Shown piece after piece: positions 5,681-6,802 of a stretch of DNA of 6,802 nt. The DNA is from Pseudomonadota bacterium (GTDB lineage: Bacteria > Pseudomonadota > Alphaproteobacteria > Acetobacterales > Acetobacteraceae). The stretch covers positions 1 to 6,802 of the forward strand of contig JAKAZN010000100.1 of the NCBI GenBank assembly GCA_021815835.1, given 5' to 3'. Every line of letters starts with the position of its first letter. The first letter of the stretch is position 1. Below the pieces are notes generated by a model that ran no database searches, was not told the origin of the DNA, and was given only the letters and a program-made list of their open reading frames with translations. The position numbers and the translations under genes are program-made.

Positions 5681-6802
5681 CTATCCCCGTCCGCGTGTCA
5701 CCAGCCGCCCCGCGCGCGCCGCGGTCGCCGCTCCCGCCGCGAAGGCCGCCTGGCCGTTCACCCAGGTCCCGACGATCCCCTCCGCCGGCCGCGTCGGCGC
5801 GCCGAAATCGGCCGCGTCGCGCACCGCAACAGGATCGAACAGCACCAGGTCGGCATAGGCCCCGGGGCGGATCGTGCCGCGATCGGCGAGCCCGAACACG
5901 GACGCGGTATGCCCGGTCATCTTGCGCACCGCCGCTTCCAGCGAAAACAGCCCCAGGTCGCGCGCATAATGGCCGAGCACGCGGGGAAACGTGCCCCACA
6001 GCCGCGGGTGCGGGTAGGCATCGTGCGGCAGGCCGTCGCTGCCGATCATCGCCAGCGGATCGGCCAGGATCCGCCGCACGTCGTCCTCGTGCATCTGGAA
6101 GAAGATCGCGCCGGCCGGCAGCAATCGCTCGGCCGCCGCGCGCGCGCTCAGGCCCCAATCCCGCGCGATATCGTCCAGCATCCGCCCGGCCTGCTCGGGA
6201 TGCGGCACCGACCAGGTGACCTGCACCGGGACATCGGGGCGCAGCCGGTCGGGGATCAGCACCGTCGAGCCGGCCGCGTAGGGATAGACATCGAACGCGA
6301 CCTTCTGTGTCCGTGCCGCCCGCGCGATCCGCGGCAGCGTCTCCACGGAGCGCCCGAAATTCTCCGGCATCGAGCATTTATGGTGGCTGATGACGACCGG
6401 CGCGCCGGCCTCCCGGCCGATCCGCAAGGTCTCCTCGATCGAGGCCACGACGCCGTCCGCCTCGTCGCGCATATGGGTGACGTAAAGCCCGCCGGCGTCG
6501 CGCAGCGCCTCGGCGACCGCGATCACCTCCTCGGTCGGCGCTTCCATGTTGGGCGGGTAGTAAAGGCCGGTGGAGAAGCCGGACGCGCCCTCCGCCAGCG
6601 CCGCGGCCAGGCGGCGCCGCATCCGCTCGGCCTCCCCATCCGTCGCGGCGCGCCCAGTGTCGCCGTCCATCGCCTCCACCCGCAGCGACATATGTCCGAT
6701 CAGCGCCACCGTGTTCACCGGGGCGGGATCGGCCGCGAGGCGGGCGGCGTAGTCGCCGAAACTGTCGAAGGTCCACCAGGATTCGTCGCCCAGCAGATCG
6801 AG
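5681..6802 (-). CDS. N-acyl-D-amino-acid deacylase, N terminus beyond window
   Basis: The frame is open to the right window edge, so 373 C-terminal residues are visible and the start is missing. The family (D-aminoacylase, amidohydrolase superfamily) hydrolyses N-acyl-D-amino acids to D-amino acid and fatty acid, usually with zinc. Visible hallmarks, numbered from the window edge: LIGHMSLR (34-41), GASGFSTGLYYPP (72-84), THMRDE with metal-ligand H110, ISHHK with H140, FDVYPYAAGST (170-180), IGSDGLPHD with catalytic D256, and the C-terminal RGTIRPGAYADLVLFDP. The H110-H140-D256 spacing (30 and 116) equals that of H220, H250 and D366 in Alcaligenes D-aminoacylase, recalled from memory. By that alignment about 110 residues are missing, carrying the HxH motif and the cysteine ligand. 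Substrate preference is not readable. A GTG at 6718 is internal, not the start. Confidence 0.93.
   Translation of the reverse strand, partial: LDLLGDESWWTFDSFGDYAARLAADPAPVNTVALIGHMSLRVEAMDGDTGRAATDGEAERMRRRLAAALAEGASGFSTGLYYPPNMEAPTEEVIAVAEALRDAGGLYVTHMRDEADGVVASIEETLRIGREAGAPVVISHHKCSMPENFGRSVETLPRIARAARTQKVAFDVYPYAAGSTVLIPDRLRPDVPVQVTWSVPHPEQAGRMLDDIARDWGLSARAAAERLLPAGAIFFQMHEDDVRRILADPLAMIGSDGLPHDAYPHPRLWGTFPRVLGHYARDLGLFSLEAAVRKMTGHTASVFGLADRGTIRPGAYADLVLFDPVAVRDAADFGAPTRPAEGIVGTWVNGQAAFAAGAATAARAGRLVTRGRG

Noticed and set aside
3579..5858. Plus-strand open frame of 759 codons across the MR-like gene, the PEP-CTERM gene and the start of the deacylase region
   Set aside because: It overlaps three well-supported genes in wrong frames. 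The translation is Arg/Gly/Ala-rich with no domain; long open shadow frames are expected at this GC content.
3637..6802. N-acylamino-acid racemase plus D-aminoacylase pair for D-amino-acid processing
   Set aside because: The enolase-superfamily enzyme has the mandelate racemase His-Asp dyad and lacks the MLE-subgroup lysine arrangement of N-acylamino-acid racemases. The two genes are on opposite strands with the PEP-CTERM gene between them.
1..6802. Insertion sequence, integrase, CRISPR array, tRNA or rRNA
   Set aside because: No transposase or integrase motifs, no long terminal inverted repeats, no regularly spaced long repeats, and no recognisable structural RNA were seen.

Overview
The window is GC-rich, tightly packed bacterial DNA. 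The gene set (ACSF2-like acyl-CoA synthetase, UDP-glucose dehydrogenase, mandelate-racemase-like enzyme, PEP-CTERM secreted protein, D-aminoacylase) suggests an alphaproteobacterium. The small proline-rich lipoprotein and the style of the PEP-CTERM tail lean towards the Acetobacteraceae/Rhodospirillales. That placement is inference: the window has no rRNA or other phylogenetic marker.

Layout, left to right. (1) 14-1708 (+): complete acyl-CoA synthetase of the AMP-binding superfamily. (2) 1718-2077 (-): small lipoprotein that converges on the synthetase with a 9-base gap. (3) 2139-3458 (-): complete UDP-glucose 6-dehydrogenase (ugd), 61 bases upstream of the lipoprotein gene on the same strand, so the two are probably co-transcribed. 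(4) 3459-3636: divergent regulatory region with an 11-bp-period direct repeat and a 7-bp inverted repeat. (5) 3637-4725 (+): enolase-superfamily enzyme of the mandelate racemase subgroup. (6) 4722-5471 (-): exported PEP-CTERM protein whose stop codon shares the palindrome CTAG with the stop of gene 5. (7) 5472-5680: gap with an AT-richer island and further 11-bp-spaced repeats, probably the promoter region of the PEP-CTERM gene. (8) 5681-6802 (-): N-acyl-D-amino-acid deacylase, cut by the right window edge so that about 110 N-terminal residues are missing.

Two themes can be drawn. Ugd makes UDP-glucuronate for acidic surface polysaccharide, and PEP-CTERM proteins belong to exosortase systems that usually occur in exopolysaccharide-producing bacteria, so both may serve the envelope or biofilm matrix. 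The acyl-CoA synthetase, the mandelate-racemase-like enzyme and the D-aminoacylase look like separate catabolic enzymes; nothing shows a shared pathway.

I found no mobile element, CRISPR array, tRNA or rRNA, and no convincing new multi-gene system. The best leads are a Lys-to-Arg change in the active site of the mandelate-racemase-like enzyme, a SlyB-like lipoprotein without a glycine zipper next to ugd, and direct repeats of 11-bp period in both sizeable intergenic regions.
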